From an uncultured Oscillospiraceae bacterium (GTDB lineage: Bacteria > Bacillota_A > Clostridia > Oscillospirales > Oscillospiraceae), in NCBI GenBank assembly GCA_944386965.1, contig CALXDE010000046.1, positions 1 through 20,971 of the forward strand: a stretch of DNA of 20,971 nt, in the 5' to 3' direction. The notes beneath the pieces are model-generated. The model saw only the letters and a program-made list of their open reading frames with translations, ran no database searches and was not told the DNA's origin. This document shows, piece by piece, positions 14,203 through 20,606 of the stretch. Each line of letters starts with the position of its first letter. Within the stretch, counting starts at the first letter, position 1. A program made the position numbers and the translations under genes.

Positions 14203-14602
14203 GGCCATCCCCCAGCGTACCCAGGAAGCGCTTGCCCAGGTGGAGCATCCGCGCGATCTGCAGCGCCCGGTCCACCTTGTCCCGGCGGCTCTCCTTGAGA
14301 TAGGGGCGCAGGGCATAGAGGAACTGCCGGCGCTGGCTGTCCTGGGGGCGGTTGAGCTCCCCCAGCAGCGGGAGCAGCCGGGTCATCACAGCCGGGTCAA
14401 TCTGTCCCAGCAGGGCGGAGAGGGTTCCTCCCTCCGGCGCCGTCCCCTCCGGAGGGGAGGCGTCAGCAGGGGACTGGGCCGGCTGCCCGGCGTCCCCCGC
14501 GGCCGGAGAATCTCCGCCGAGGGACTGGGCCAGGGCTGCCACCTGGGCCATGGCGTCCGGATTGGACAGGATCGCGTTCAGTTTTTCCTCAAAGTCGCCC
14601 AC
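14195..14602 (-). CDS. small helical protein, central gene of three-gene cassette (unknown)
   Basis: Unknown protein of 135 residues. An N-terminal helical segment LNAILSNPDAMAQVAALAQ (9-27) has the L-x-x-[IL]-[LV]-x-[NST]-P-[DE] motif also found in the upstream gene. A low-complexity Gly/Ala/Pro/Ser/Glu linker (about 30-60) leads to a basic helical C-terminal domain (LSALLGQIDPAVMTRLLPLL, then LYALRPYLKESRRDKVDRAL). There is no signal peptide or membrane segment. GTG at 14602 is chosen because the motif starts at once and GGGGAGG (14613-14619) sits 10 bases upstream; further upstream the open frame is shadow of the preceding gene. Spacing to the upstream stop is 25 bases; the downstream gene overlaps by 8. 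Confidence 0.72.
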   Translation of the reverse strand: MGDFEEKLNAILSNPDAMAQVAALAQSLGGDSPAAGDAGQPAQSPADASPPEGTAPEGGTLSALLGQIDPAVMTRLLPLLGELNRPQDSQRRQFLYALRPYLKESRRDKVDRALQIARMLHLGKRFLGTLGDGHV

Positions 14603-14627
14603 GCTGTCCCAGCCTCCCCTCCGCGGT

Positions 14628-14879
14628 CTACTCCTCCATCGAGCGGTTGATGCGCTCCACCACCTGAGCGCCCTCCGGGGTGCGCACCAGATCCTCCAGA
14701 ATCCGGGCGATGCCGGCGGTATCCCCTTTGGCGGCGGCGCCGGCTGCCTGCCGGAGCGTTCCGCCGCCCGCCTGCTGGTTGAGGATCTGGACCAGTCTCT
14801 TCCCATCCGGAGAGTTCACCAGCCGCAGCAGAGCGGCTTTGTTGGCCTGAATCTGTTTCATGACATCGTTGCTGTCCAT
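14628..14879 (-). CDS. small helical protein with internal duplication, first gene of three-gene cassette (unknown)
   Basis: Unknown protein of 83 residues, predicted all-helical and soluble. Two internal repeats can be aligned: LLRLVNSPDGKRLVQILNQ (17-35) and ILEDLVRTPEGAQVVERINR (60-79), sharing L-V-x-[ST]-P-[DE]-G-x-x-[LV]-V. The short link between them is AGGGTLRQAAGAAAKGDTAG. The motif resembles the N-P-containing helical repeats of STI1-like domains, but a true match is not claimed. ATG at 14879 has a GGGGGAAGG ribosome site. An in-frame extension upstream to 15308 crosses a terminator and the nth gene and is rejected. The gene follows a distinct palindromic promoter region at 14916-14951. 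Confidence 0.78.
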   Translation of the reverse strand: MDSNDVMKQIQANKAALLRLVNSPDGKRLVQILNQQAGGGTLRQAAGAAAKGDTAGIARILEDLVRTPEGAQVVERINRSMEE

Positions 14880-14915
14880 GTGCCTTCCCCCGTTTTTCGA
14901 TAGAATGGCGTGCCG

Positions 14916-14929
14916 TATACTGCAGTATA
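14916..14929. repeat. perfect 14-bp palindrome upstream of the three-gene cassette
   Basis: TATACTGCAGTATA is a perfect palindrome. It lies 37 bases upstream of the ATG of the first cassette gene and overlaps the candidate -10 region, so it could be a regulator site. Confidence 0.6.
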
Positions 14930-14951
14930 TGTGGGGGAGGGGAAAAATGTG
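14923..14951 (-). promoter_or_regulatory. candidate promoter of the three-gene cassette, sporulation-sigma-like
   Basis: On the minus strand CACA (14948-14951), a 16-base spacer and CATATACTG (14923-14931) fit the sigma-K-type pattern mACm-N16-CATAnnnTA except for the final base. A weaker sigma-A reading is CTCACA-18-TATACT over the same bases. Both readings put the start about 40-45 bases before the first gene. Confidence 0.35.
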
Positions 14952-14981
14952 AGAGGAATCTGGACCCGGAGCATCCCGGGG

Positions 14982-15017
14982 AAAAAGGGAACGGCGGGGA
15001 AATTGCCCGCCGTTCCC
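14982..15017 (-). terminator. terminator of nth on the minus strand
   Basis: A perfect 12-bp stem (14987-14998 and 15006-15017, loop of 7) followed on the minus strand by TTTTT (14982-14986). It is 147 bases past the nth stop. The stretch 15018-15163 between them holds no supported gene, only a weak inverted repeat near 15123-15144. Confidence 0.8.
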
Positions 15018-15163
15018 GCTCTCTTTCTTGGGCGGCTTTCGCCGCAGGGGCAGGGAGATATCCCGCCGCAGCCGGGACAGGCGCTTGCCGTCTGGTGAAT
15101 GGGGCACGGGCAGCGCCTCAGTCCCCGCAGGGAGAAGCGGGGATCGGGGCCGGTCGAAGCCCT

Positions 15164-15814
15164 TTACACCTCCTGTCCTCCGCTCCAGTGGTCGCACCAG
15201 GGGCGCAGGGTGCAGTGTTCGCAGTCCGGACGCCGGGCCACGCAAACCGCCCGGCCGTGGAGTACCATCCGGTGGCAGAAGTTGTTGCTCTCCTCCGGCG
15301 GGATGCACGCTCTCAGCTGCATCTCCACCTTCAGCGGGTCCTTGCTGCCGTCGGTGATGCCCAGGAGGCCCGTGATGCGGATACAGTGGGTGTCGCAGAC
15401 GTAGCCCTCTCTGCCGTAGACGTCCCCCAAAATGAGGTTGGCGGTTTTGCGGCCCACGCCGGGGAGCTTCAAAAGGTCCTCCATGTTGTCCGGCACTTTG
15501 CCGCCATACTCGCGCAGGAGCATCTTGCTGGCGGCCACGATGTCCCGGGCCTTGGAGCGCCAGAAGCCGGTGGAGTGGATGATTTCGCCCACCTCCTCCT
15601 CACTGGCCGCGGCCAGCGACTCCAGGGTGGGGAAGCGCTGGTACAGCACCGGCGTCACCAGATTGACCCGGGCGTCGGTACACTGGGCCGCCAGACGCAC
15701 GGAGAAGAGCAGCTCATAGGCCTTGTCCGGGTTGTATTCCAGAGAGCATTCCGCATCCGGGTACAGGCGCTTGAGCTCCTGGATGATGGAGTGGATGGAC
15801 GCTGGATCTTTCAT
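15164..15814 (-). CDS. nth: endonuclease III
   Basis: DNA glycosylase with AP-lyase activity of 216 residues that removes oxidised pyrimidines in base excision repair. The helix-hairpin-helix LPGVGRKTANLILGD carries the catalytic lysine of the family; CDTHCIRIT contains the catalytic aspartate (usually VDTHVxR in other members). The C-terminal 4Fe-4S cluster motif is complete: C-x6-C-x2-C-x5-C in CVARRPDCEHCTLRPWC. ATG 15814 has AGGTGAG (15821-15827) 6 bases upstream. It appears to be transcribed alone: divergent from the LURP-one/rarA unit and followed by its own hairpin. No clear -35/-10 pair is seen upstream, only a TAGGAT at 15836-15841. Confidence 0.97.
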   Translation of the reverse strand: MKDPASIHSIIQELKRLYPDAECSLEYNPDKAYELLFSVRLAAQCTDARVNLVTPVLYQRFPTLESLAAASEEEVGEIIHSTGFWRSKARDIVAASKMLLREYGGKVPDNMEDLLKLPGVGRKTANLILGDVYGREGYVCDTHCIRITGLLGITDGSKDPLKVEMQLRACIPPEESNNFCHRMVLHGRAVCVARRPDCEHCTLRPWCDHWSGGQEV

Positions 15815-15875
15815 ATGTATCTCACCTCGCTGTCCATCCTACCATATCTTTCGACAAATTACGAGGAAAAAATCC

Positions 15876-15904
15876 TGTGCAAAGGGAAAAATCTGTGGTA
15901 GAAT
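15876..15904 (+). promoter_or_regulatory. candidate extended -10 promoter of the LURP-one/rarA unit
   Basis: TAGAAT (15899-15904) is preceded by TGG, an extended -10 element, with a poor -35 (TGTGCA, 15876-15881) 17 bases upstream. It is about 32 bases before the start codon. Confidence 0.5.
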
Positions 15905-15935
15905 ACCGACTTGATGGGAGAGAGGAGGAAACAGC

Positions 15936-16406
15936 ATGCGTCTGTGCTTCAAACAGCGGATTTTTTCCTGGCTGGACAGCTATGATATTTACGACGAGGC
16001 GGGGAACACCGTCTACACCGTGGAGGGCAAGCTCAGCTGGGGCCACTGTCTCCATATCCTGGATGCCCAGGGCGCGCACATCGGAACGGTGCGGGAGAAG
16101 GTGTTCACGTTTCTTCCCCAGTTCGAGCTGTACATGGGGGAGGAGTACATCGGCTGCATCCGCAAGGAGTTTACCCTGTTCAAGCCCCAGTTCACCATCG
16201 ACTGCAATGACTGGCAGGTGGATGGGGAATGGATGGAGTGGGACTACCGGATCACCAGCCCCTCCGCCGGACACATCGCCACCATCACCAAGGAGATCTT
16301 CCACTGGGCGGACACCTATGTCATAGAGGTGGCCGACCCGGCGGACGCCCTGGGGGCGCTGATGGTGGTGCTGGCCATTGACGCGGAGAAATGCAGCCGC
16401 AATTAA
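15936..16406 (+). CDS. LURP-one-related (tubby-like) protein
   Basis: Protein of 156 residues matching the LURP-one-related/DUF567 family (YxjI-like), whose fold resembles tubby and phospholipid scramblases. It has the repeating strand pattern of that family: MRLCFKQRIFSWLDSYDIYD, then NTVYTVEGKLSWGHCLHILD, IGTVREKVFTFLPQFELYM, and IRKEFTLFKPQFTIDCNDW, followed by the ITSPSAGHIATITKE segment. The last part (ADALGALMVVLAIDAEKC) forms the hydrophobic central helix known in this fold. The biochemical role in bacteria is unknown; no catalytic motif is visible. ATG 15936 has AGGAGG about 7-8 bases upstream. It is followed by rarA 23 bases later and is probably co-transcribed with it. Confidence 0.88.
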   Translation: MRLCFKQRIFSWLDSYDIYDEAGNTVYTVEGKLSWGHCLHILDAQGAHIGTVREKVFTFLPQFELYMGEEYIGCIRKEFTLFKPQFTIDCNDWQVDGEWMEWDYRITSPSAGHIATITKEIFHWADTYVIEVADPADALGALMVVLAIDAEKCSRN

Positions 16407-16429
16407 GAAGCAGAAGCGAGGTGGCAGAA

Positions 16430-17698
16430 ATGGAGCAGCCTCTGGCCGACCGCATCCGGCCGCAGACGCTGGACGAGGTGGTGGGGCAGAAGCATCTGCT
16501 GGGGCCGGGGGGCCTGCTGCGCCGGTTTGTGGAGAGCGGCGGCACGGCCAATATGATTTTCTACGGTCCCTCCGGCGTCGGCAAGACCACCGTGGCCAAC
16601 ATCATCGCCCGGCGCACCAGCCGGCCGTTGTACCGGCTCAACGCCACCACCGCCAGTACCCAGGATATCCGGGACATCATGGCGGACATCGGCACCATCG
16701 TGGCCCCCAACGGGGTGCTGCTGTATCTGGACGAGATCCAGTACTTCAACAAGCGCCAGCAGCAGAGTCTGCTGGAGTTCATGGAAAACGGCAAGATTAC
16801 CCTCATCGCCTCCACCACGGAGAACCCCTATTTCTGCGTGTTCGGCGCGCTGCTCAGCCGCAGCACGGTCTTTGAGTTCAAGGCCCTCACCGCCCGGGAT
16901 GTGCTGCCGGCCATCCGGCGGGGCCTTCGCATCCTGGCGGAGGAGAGCCCGCTGCCCCTCTCGGCGGAGGAAGGCGTGGAGGAATACATCGCCTCCGCCT
17001 GCGGCGGTGATGCGCGCAAGGCCCTCAACGCGCTGGAGTTTCTCTACGAGACGGCCCGGACCACTGACGGCGGGCTCACCATCACCCTGGCCGACGCCCA
17101 GCAGGTCACCCAGCGCAGCGCCATGCGCTATGACCGGGAGGGGGACAATCACTACGATCTTCTCTCCGCCCTCCAGAAGTCCATCCGGGGCAGCGACCCG
17201 GACGCGGCCATCCACTATCTGGCAAAGCTTCTGGCGGCGGGGGACCTGCTCTCCCCCTGTCGGCGGCTGCTGGTCATCGCCGCCGAGGACATCGGCCTGG
17301 CCTATCCCCAGGCCATCCCCATTGTCAAGGCCTGCGTGGATTCCGCGCTGCAGATCGGCCTGCCGGAGGCGAGGCTCCCCCTGGCGGACGCGGCCATTCT
17401 CCTGGCCACCGCCCCCAAGTCCAACAGCGCCCACAATGCCATCATCGCCGCCATGGAGGATGTGGAAAAGGGAAGGACCGGGGATGTGCCCCGGCACCTG
17501 CAGAACGTACACGCCGACTCCACCGGCTCCGGTCCCCACCGGACGTACCAATATCCCCACGACTTCCCGGGCCACTGGGTGGAGCAGCAGTATCTGCCCG
17601 ACGAAGCGAAAAAGGCCCGGTACTATGCATACGGTGAGAACAAAACCGAGCAGGCCGCCAAAGCCTACTGGGAGCGGATCAAGGGGAAAAAATCGTAG
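16430..17698 (+). CDS. rarA: replication-associated recombination protein A (RarA/MgsA)
   Basis: AAA+ ATPase of 422 residues that acts at stalled replication forks and is related to clamp-loader and RuvB ATPases. Seen are ADRIRPQTLDEVVGQKHLLG at the start, Walker A GPSGVGKTT (46-54), Walker B LLYLDEIQYF (97-106), sensor-1 STTENP (128-133) and LLSRSTVFEF with the arginine finger. The C-terminal tetramerisation part includes YDLLSALQKSIRGSDPDAA, AAEDIGLAYPQA and the conserved end HWVEQQYLPDE. Start at 16430 is preferred over an in-frame ATG at 16391 because GAGGTGG lies just upstream and the family begins near here. Its last 20 bases overlap the end of the convergent S1 gene, with no clear terminator. 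Confidence 0.97.
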   Translation: MEQPLADRIRPQTLDEVVGQKHLLGPGGLLRRFVESGGTANMIFYGPSGVGKTTVANIIARRTSRPLYRLNATTASTQDIRDIMADIGTIVAPNGVLLYLDEIQYFNKRQQQSLLEFMENGKITLIASTTENPYFCVFGALLSRSTVFEFKALTARDVLPAIRRGLRILAEESPLPLSAEEGVEEYIASACGGDARKALNALEFLYETARTTDGGLTITLADAQQVTQRSAMRYDREGDNHYDLLSALQKSIRGSDPDAAIHYLAKLLAAGDLLSPCRRLLVIAAEDIGLAYPQAIPIVKACVDSALQIGLPEARLPLADAAILLATAPKSNSAHNAIIAAMEDVEKGRTGDVPRHLQNVHADSTGSGPHRTYQYPHDFPGHWVEQQYLPDEAKKARYYAYGENKTEQAAKAYWERIKGKKS

Positions 17699-18608
17699 GA
17701 GGATAGGGCTTTGCGCACCCCGGCGGAGCGTACTCCCAGCGCTGGAGGCAGCCGTCGGTGATGTAGTAATTGAGCGGCTCAGGGGCCGGAGGCTGGGGGA
17801 TTTTTTGTAGAATCTGCAATTTGATTTTCATTTGCTCCGGGCGTATACTCTTGATAAACACGCTCACCGCGTCGTTTTCCCCCGCGCCCTCGAAGCAGTC
17901 GGACAAACCGGAGAGGTTGGGCGTCAGCTCGACAAACATGCCGTAGTCCTTCACGCCCCGGACGCGGCCGGTGACGGTCTCGCCGGGGGCGAAGCGGGCG
18001 GCGTTCTCCAGCCATGTGCCCAGGAGCTCCTTGTGCGTCAGGGTGAAGCGGTTCGCCGCGCGGTCCACTGACAGGAGGGCGCAGAGGATCCGCTCCCCGG
18101 CGGTGAAGCGCTGGCCTGGGTGGGTGATCCGGGCCACGGAGATGTGCTCCAGAGGCAGCAGCCCCACCACCCCGCCGCCGATATCCACAAAGGCGCCGAA
18201 CCGCTCCAGCCGGGTGACTCTCCCACGGAGAACACTGCCCGGCGGACAGCTGTCCAGGAGAAAGCGCAGGGCCCGCTCCTGTGCCATTTTCCGGGAGAGG
18301 AGCAGCAGGGGCTTCCCAGCGCCGGTGACCTCCAGAGCGGTGATGACGAACTGGACGCTGTGGCCCACCCGGGAGAGGACCGCGATCTCCCGCTCCCCGC
18401 CGCTGACCAGGGGGGAGACCGCCTCCGCGCGGGGGATGACGCCCTCGTAGCCGCGGAAGCGGACGTGGAGGTTGTGTGCGGTGTCACAGCGCAGGACCGG
18501 CGCCTCCAGGATCTCCTGGGTATCTATGTATGCCTGGATCGCCGGCAGCGGCAGGGGAGCGCTGGCTTGAGGGCCGAAGCCCTCCGGTAAAATTCGGCTT
18601 GTTTGCAT
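17679..18608 (-). CDS. S1 RNA-binding domain protein, three S1-like repeats
   Basis: Cytosolic protein of 309 residues. Two clear S1/OB repeats lie at about 124-192 (SVLRGRVTRLERFGAFVDIG) and 209-267 (TVTGRVRGVKDYGMFVELTP); residues 34-105 look like a third, degenerate one (GYEGVIPRAEA). A C-terminal tail with YYITDGCLQRWEYAPPG follows. S1 repeats bind single-stranded RNA; this protein is shorter than ribosomal protein S1 and is not a fused LytB/S1 type, so its RNA target is unknown. ATG 18608 is chosen as the first in-frame ATG in the S1 gene region; an AGGAC-like site lies about 10 bases upstream. The frame stays open further upstream but overlaps the divergent DUF951 gene. Its end overlaps rarA by 20 bases. 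Confidence 0.85.
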   Translation of the reverse strand: MQTSRILPEGFGPQASAPLPLPAIQAYIDTQEILEAPVLRCDTAHNLHVRFRGYEGVIPRAEAVSPLVSGGEREIAVLSRVGHSVQFVITALEVTGAGKPLLLLSRKMAQERALRFLLDSCPPGSVLRGRVTRLERFGAFVDIGGGVVGLLPLEHISVARITHPGQRFTAGERILCALLSVDRAANRFTLTHKELLGTWLENAARFAPGETVTGRVRGVKDYGMFVELTPNLSGLSDCFEGAGENDAVSVFIKSIRPEQMKIKLQILQKIPQPPAPEPLNYYITDGCLQRWEYAPPGCAKPYPPTIFSP

Positions 18609-18690
18609 GGCAAATACCGTCCTGTTTTGATGATCTAAGACCACTATATGCGCCGTCAGGCGTCTTCGGCACAAGAGAGGAGCCAAGTTT

Positions 18691-18888
18691 ATGGATCTGA
18701 AACTCAACCAGCGCGTGGAACTGAAAAAACCGCACCCCTGCGGCAGCAGGATCTGGACCATCCACCGGGTGGGCATGGACATCAAGCTGCGCTGCGAGGG
18801 GTGCGGACATGAGCTGATGCTGCCCCGCCGGAAGGCGGAGCAGGCCATCAAGCGGATCTTACCGGAGGAGAGTGAACATGAGCAATAA
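18691..18888 (+). CDS. DUF951 domain protein
   Basis: Small soluble protein of 65 residues of the DUF951 family (YyzM-like). Visible hallmarks are LNQRVELKKPHPCGS near the start, WTIHRVGMDIKLRCEGCGHE and LMLPRRKAEQAIKRI. C17, C35 and C38 with H15 or H40 could bind a metal, which is inference. The family has no established function; it is conserved across Firmicutes near chromosome-maintenance genes. A GAGAGGAG site precedes ATG 18691. The stop overlaps the start of the next tiny gene, so the two are coupled. Confidence 0.92.
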   Translation: MDLKLNQRVELKKPHPCGSRIWTIHRVGMDIKLRCEGCGHELMLPRRKAEQAIKRILPEESEHEQ

Positions 18889-18970
18889 GACAGCCAAGAT
18901 CGTGGCAAGAGTGGTGACAGGCCTGCTGGTGCTGGCACTGGTGCTGGGCTTGATCCTGCCCCTGATCTGA
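18878..18970 (+). CDS. 30-residue single-pass membrane peptide
   Basis: A very short gene. The product starts MSNKTAKIVARVV and continues as one hydrophobic segment (about 12-30) rich in Leu, Val and Ile, with a basic cytoplasmic end (K4, K7, R11). Such tiny membrane peptides (for example DUF4044-like) are known in clostridia, but a family match is not certain. Support for it being real: a GGAGGAG site (about 8 bases upstream, at 18863-18869) leads to ATG 18878; the start overlaps the last 11 bases of the DUF951 gene; the basic-then-hydrophobic layout is too ordered for chance; and a strong terminator follows 15 bases after its stop. Confidence 0.7.
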   Translation: MSNKTAKIVARVVTGLLVLALVLGLILPLI

Positions 18971-18984
18971 GGGGCGGAGCGCTG

Positions 18985-19017
18985 AAAGAGGGGGCGGTCC
19001 CCCTCTTTTCTTTTTTC
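18985..19017 (+). terminator. Rho-independent terminator after the DUF951/membrane peptide pair
   Basis: 10-bp stem (18985-18994 and 18999-19008, loop CGGT) followed by TCTTTTTT. It insulates spoIIGA from the upstream genes. Confidence 0.88.
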
Positions 19018-19050
19018 CGCTCCGCCGTTCCGACCGGATTCTCCCGCCCC

Positions 19051-19071
19051 CTGTCCTATAATCAGGGACAG
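19051..19071 (+). promoter_or_regulatory. candidate spoIIG promoter, -10 box inside an inverted repeat
   Basis: A perfect TATAAT (19057-19062) sits between CTGTCC (19051-19056) and its complement GGACAG (19066-19071). No -35 box is found at 16-18 bases upstream; the nearest TTCCGA-type hexamer is farther away (19028-19033). This fits a promoter that needs an activator, as the Spo0A-dependent Bacillus spoIIG promoter does. Confidence 0.5.
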
Positions 19072-19090
19072 CGAGAGGAGGGGAGCGGAG

Positions 19091-19870
19091 ATGCGAGTCG
19101 TATACGCCGATCTGACCTTCCTTCTCAACAGCGGGCTCAACTTTCTGGTGCTCTGCTGCACCCTGCGCCTGACCGGGCTGCCGCTGCGCCCCCTGCGCGC
19201 CCTGGCCGCCGCGGCGCTGGGCGGAGCCTACGCCGCCTGTGCGGCCGTCCCGGCCTGGGCGTGGCTGACGGCCCTTCCGGCCAAGTGCCTGGTGTCCCTG
19301 GCCATGACGTATATCGTCTTTGGACGGACGCCGTATTTCCTGCGGCGCTATCTGCTGTTCCTGGCGGCCTCCTGCACGCTGTCCGGGGCCTGCGTAGGCG
19401 CCGCGGCCATCCTGCGGCGGACGGAGAGCCCCTGGGTGGTGTTCCTGGTGTCGGGTGCGTTCTGCGCGTTTGTGCTGGCGGTGGTGTTCCACCGCAGCGG
19501 CCGCCCGGAGACGGCGGAGCGCCTGGTGGAGGCCACCATCACCTGCGGAGGGAGATCCGTCACCGTGCCGCTGCTGTGGGATACCGGAAACACCCTCCGG
19601 GATCCCGAGAGCGGCCAGGTGGTGTGCGTGGTCTGGGAGAGAGCCCTGGAGCCGCTGGGAAAACAGATGTACAGGAAAATACCTTTTCAGTCCTTGGGAC
19701 AGACCGCCGGGGAGCTGGACTGCTTCATCTGCGACAGCATTTCCATCGGCGGGGAGACGCGGCGGGGCTACCCCATCGGCGTGTCGCCCCACCCCCTGGG
19801 GACGGGCTACGCGGGGCTGTGGGGCGGAGAGACGGAAGGAGAGAGGTGCCATGTGGCAAAGACTGCGTAA
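19091..19870 (+). CDS. spoIIGA: sigma-E processing peptidase SpoIIGA
   Basis: Membrane-embedded aspartic protease of 259 residues that cleaves the pro-sequence of sigma-E in the mother cell after a forespore signal. The N-terminal half has about five hydrophobic segments (roughly 5-25, 38-56, 62-78, 86-108 and 115-134). The C-terminal half carries the catalytic motif [12 protein letters not shown] with D164, then [23 protein letters not shown]. It is shorter than the Bacillus protein (about 309 residues), mainly in loops and the C-terminal end. ATG 19091 follows GAGAGGAGGGG. It overlaps sigE by 20 bases, the expected pairing of protease and substrate. The C-terminal end ([18 protein letters not shown]) is probably shaped by the overlap and is not conserved. 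Confidence 0.95.
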   Translation: MRVVYADLTFLLNSGLNFLVLCCTLRLTGLPLRPLRALAAAALGGAYAACAAVPAWAWLTALPAKCLVSLAMTYIVFGRTPYFLRRYLLFLAASCTLSGACVGAAAILRRTESPWVVFLVSGAFCAFVLAVVFHRSGRPETAERLVEATITCGGRSVTVPLLWDTGNTLRDPESGQVVCVVWERALEPLGKQMYRKIPFQSLGQTAGELDCFICDSISIGGETRRGYPIGVSPHPLGTGYAGLWGGETEGERCHVAKTA

Positions 19871-20552
19871 ACTGCTGATCCGGCTGGGGATCCTCCCGCC
19901 GGATGCCGTCCACTACATCGGCGGCAGCGACACCCTGCCCCCGCCTCTGCCGCGGGAGGAGGAGGCCGCCCTGCTGGAGCGGCTGGCGGCGGGAGAGCTG
20001 GCGGCCCGGCAGACGCTCATCGAGCGCAACCTCCGCCTGGTGGTGTACATCGCCCGGCGCTTTGAGAACACGGGCATCCATATCGAGGCCCTGATCTCCA
20101 TCGGCACCATCGGCCTCATCAAGGCCATCAACACCTATAAGACCGACAAGAACATCAAGCTGGCCACCTACGCCTCCCGCTGCATCGAGAACGAGATCCT
20201 CATGTACCTGCGGAAAAATGTGAACCAGAAGGGGGAGGTGAGCCTGGATGAGCCGCTGAACACCGACTGGGACGGCAACGAGCTGCTCCTCAGCGACATC
20301 TTAGGCACCGACAGCGACGAGGTCTCCCGCCCCATTGAGGAGGATGTGGACCGGACGCTCCTCAACGAGGCCATCGCCAGGCTGGATGAGCGGGAGCGGG
20401 AGATCATCGTGCGGCGCTTCGGCCTGTTCGGGACCAGGGAGCAGACACAGAAGGAGGTGGCCGACCGCCTAGGCATCTCCCAGAGCTACATCTCCCGGCT
20501 GGAGAAGCGGATCATCCTGCGCCTGAAGCGGGAGATTTTGCGCATGAGCTGA
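19851..20552 (+). CDS. sigE: RNA polymerase sporulation sigma factor sigma-E
   Basis: Early mother-cell sigma factor of 233 residues made as an inactive precursor. After a short basic-hydrophobic pro-sequence (about 21 residues, [21 protein letters not shown]) comes [12 protein letters not shown], the point at which the Bacillus protein is cut. Region 2 includes [20 protein letters not shown] (56-75) and [20 protein letters not shown]; region 4 contains [20 protein letters not shown] (199-218), the -35-reading helix-turn-helix. Near identity with known sigma-E through [15 protein letters not shown] and [21 protein letters not shown] makes the call secure. It follows GAGAGAGG at ATG 19851 and is coupled to spoIIGA. 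Unlike the Bacillus locus, sigG does not follow; the operon ends in a hairpin. Confidence 0.98.
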   Translation: MWQRLRKLLIRLGILPPDAVHYIGGSDTLPPPLPREEEAALLERLAAGELAARQTLIERNLRLVVYIARRFENTGIHIEALISIGTIGLIKAINTYKTDKNIKLATYASRCIENEILMYLRKNVNQKGEVSLDEPLNTDWDGNELLLSDILGTDSDEVSRPIEEDVDRTLLNEAIARLDEREREIIVRRFGLFGTREQTQKEVADRLGISQSYISRLEKRIILRLKREILRMS

Positions 20553-20557
20553 AAAAA

Positions 20558-20590
20558 GACACGCCGGCTTTCAAAGCCGGCGTGTCCTCT
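20558..20590. terminator. bidirectional terminator after sigE
   Basis: A perfect 13-14-bp stem (20558-20571 and 20573-20586, loop TCA or less) with AAAAAA on its left and CTCTTTTT on its right. It ends sigE and, in reverse, the Ig-like gene. Confidence 0.9.
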
Positions 20591-20606
20591 TTTTCCTGTG
20601 TTTTTG

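Noticed and set aside
14880..15163. Coding extension on the minus strand upstream of the first cassette gene (contains SPDGKRLSRLRR, echoing SPDGKRL downstream)
   Set aside because: The frame crosses the nth terminator and has no start with a ribosome site; the matching heptapeptide is encoded with different codons and is most likely chance.
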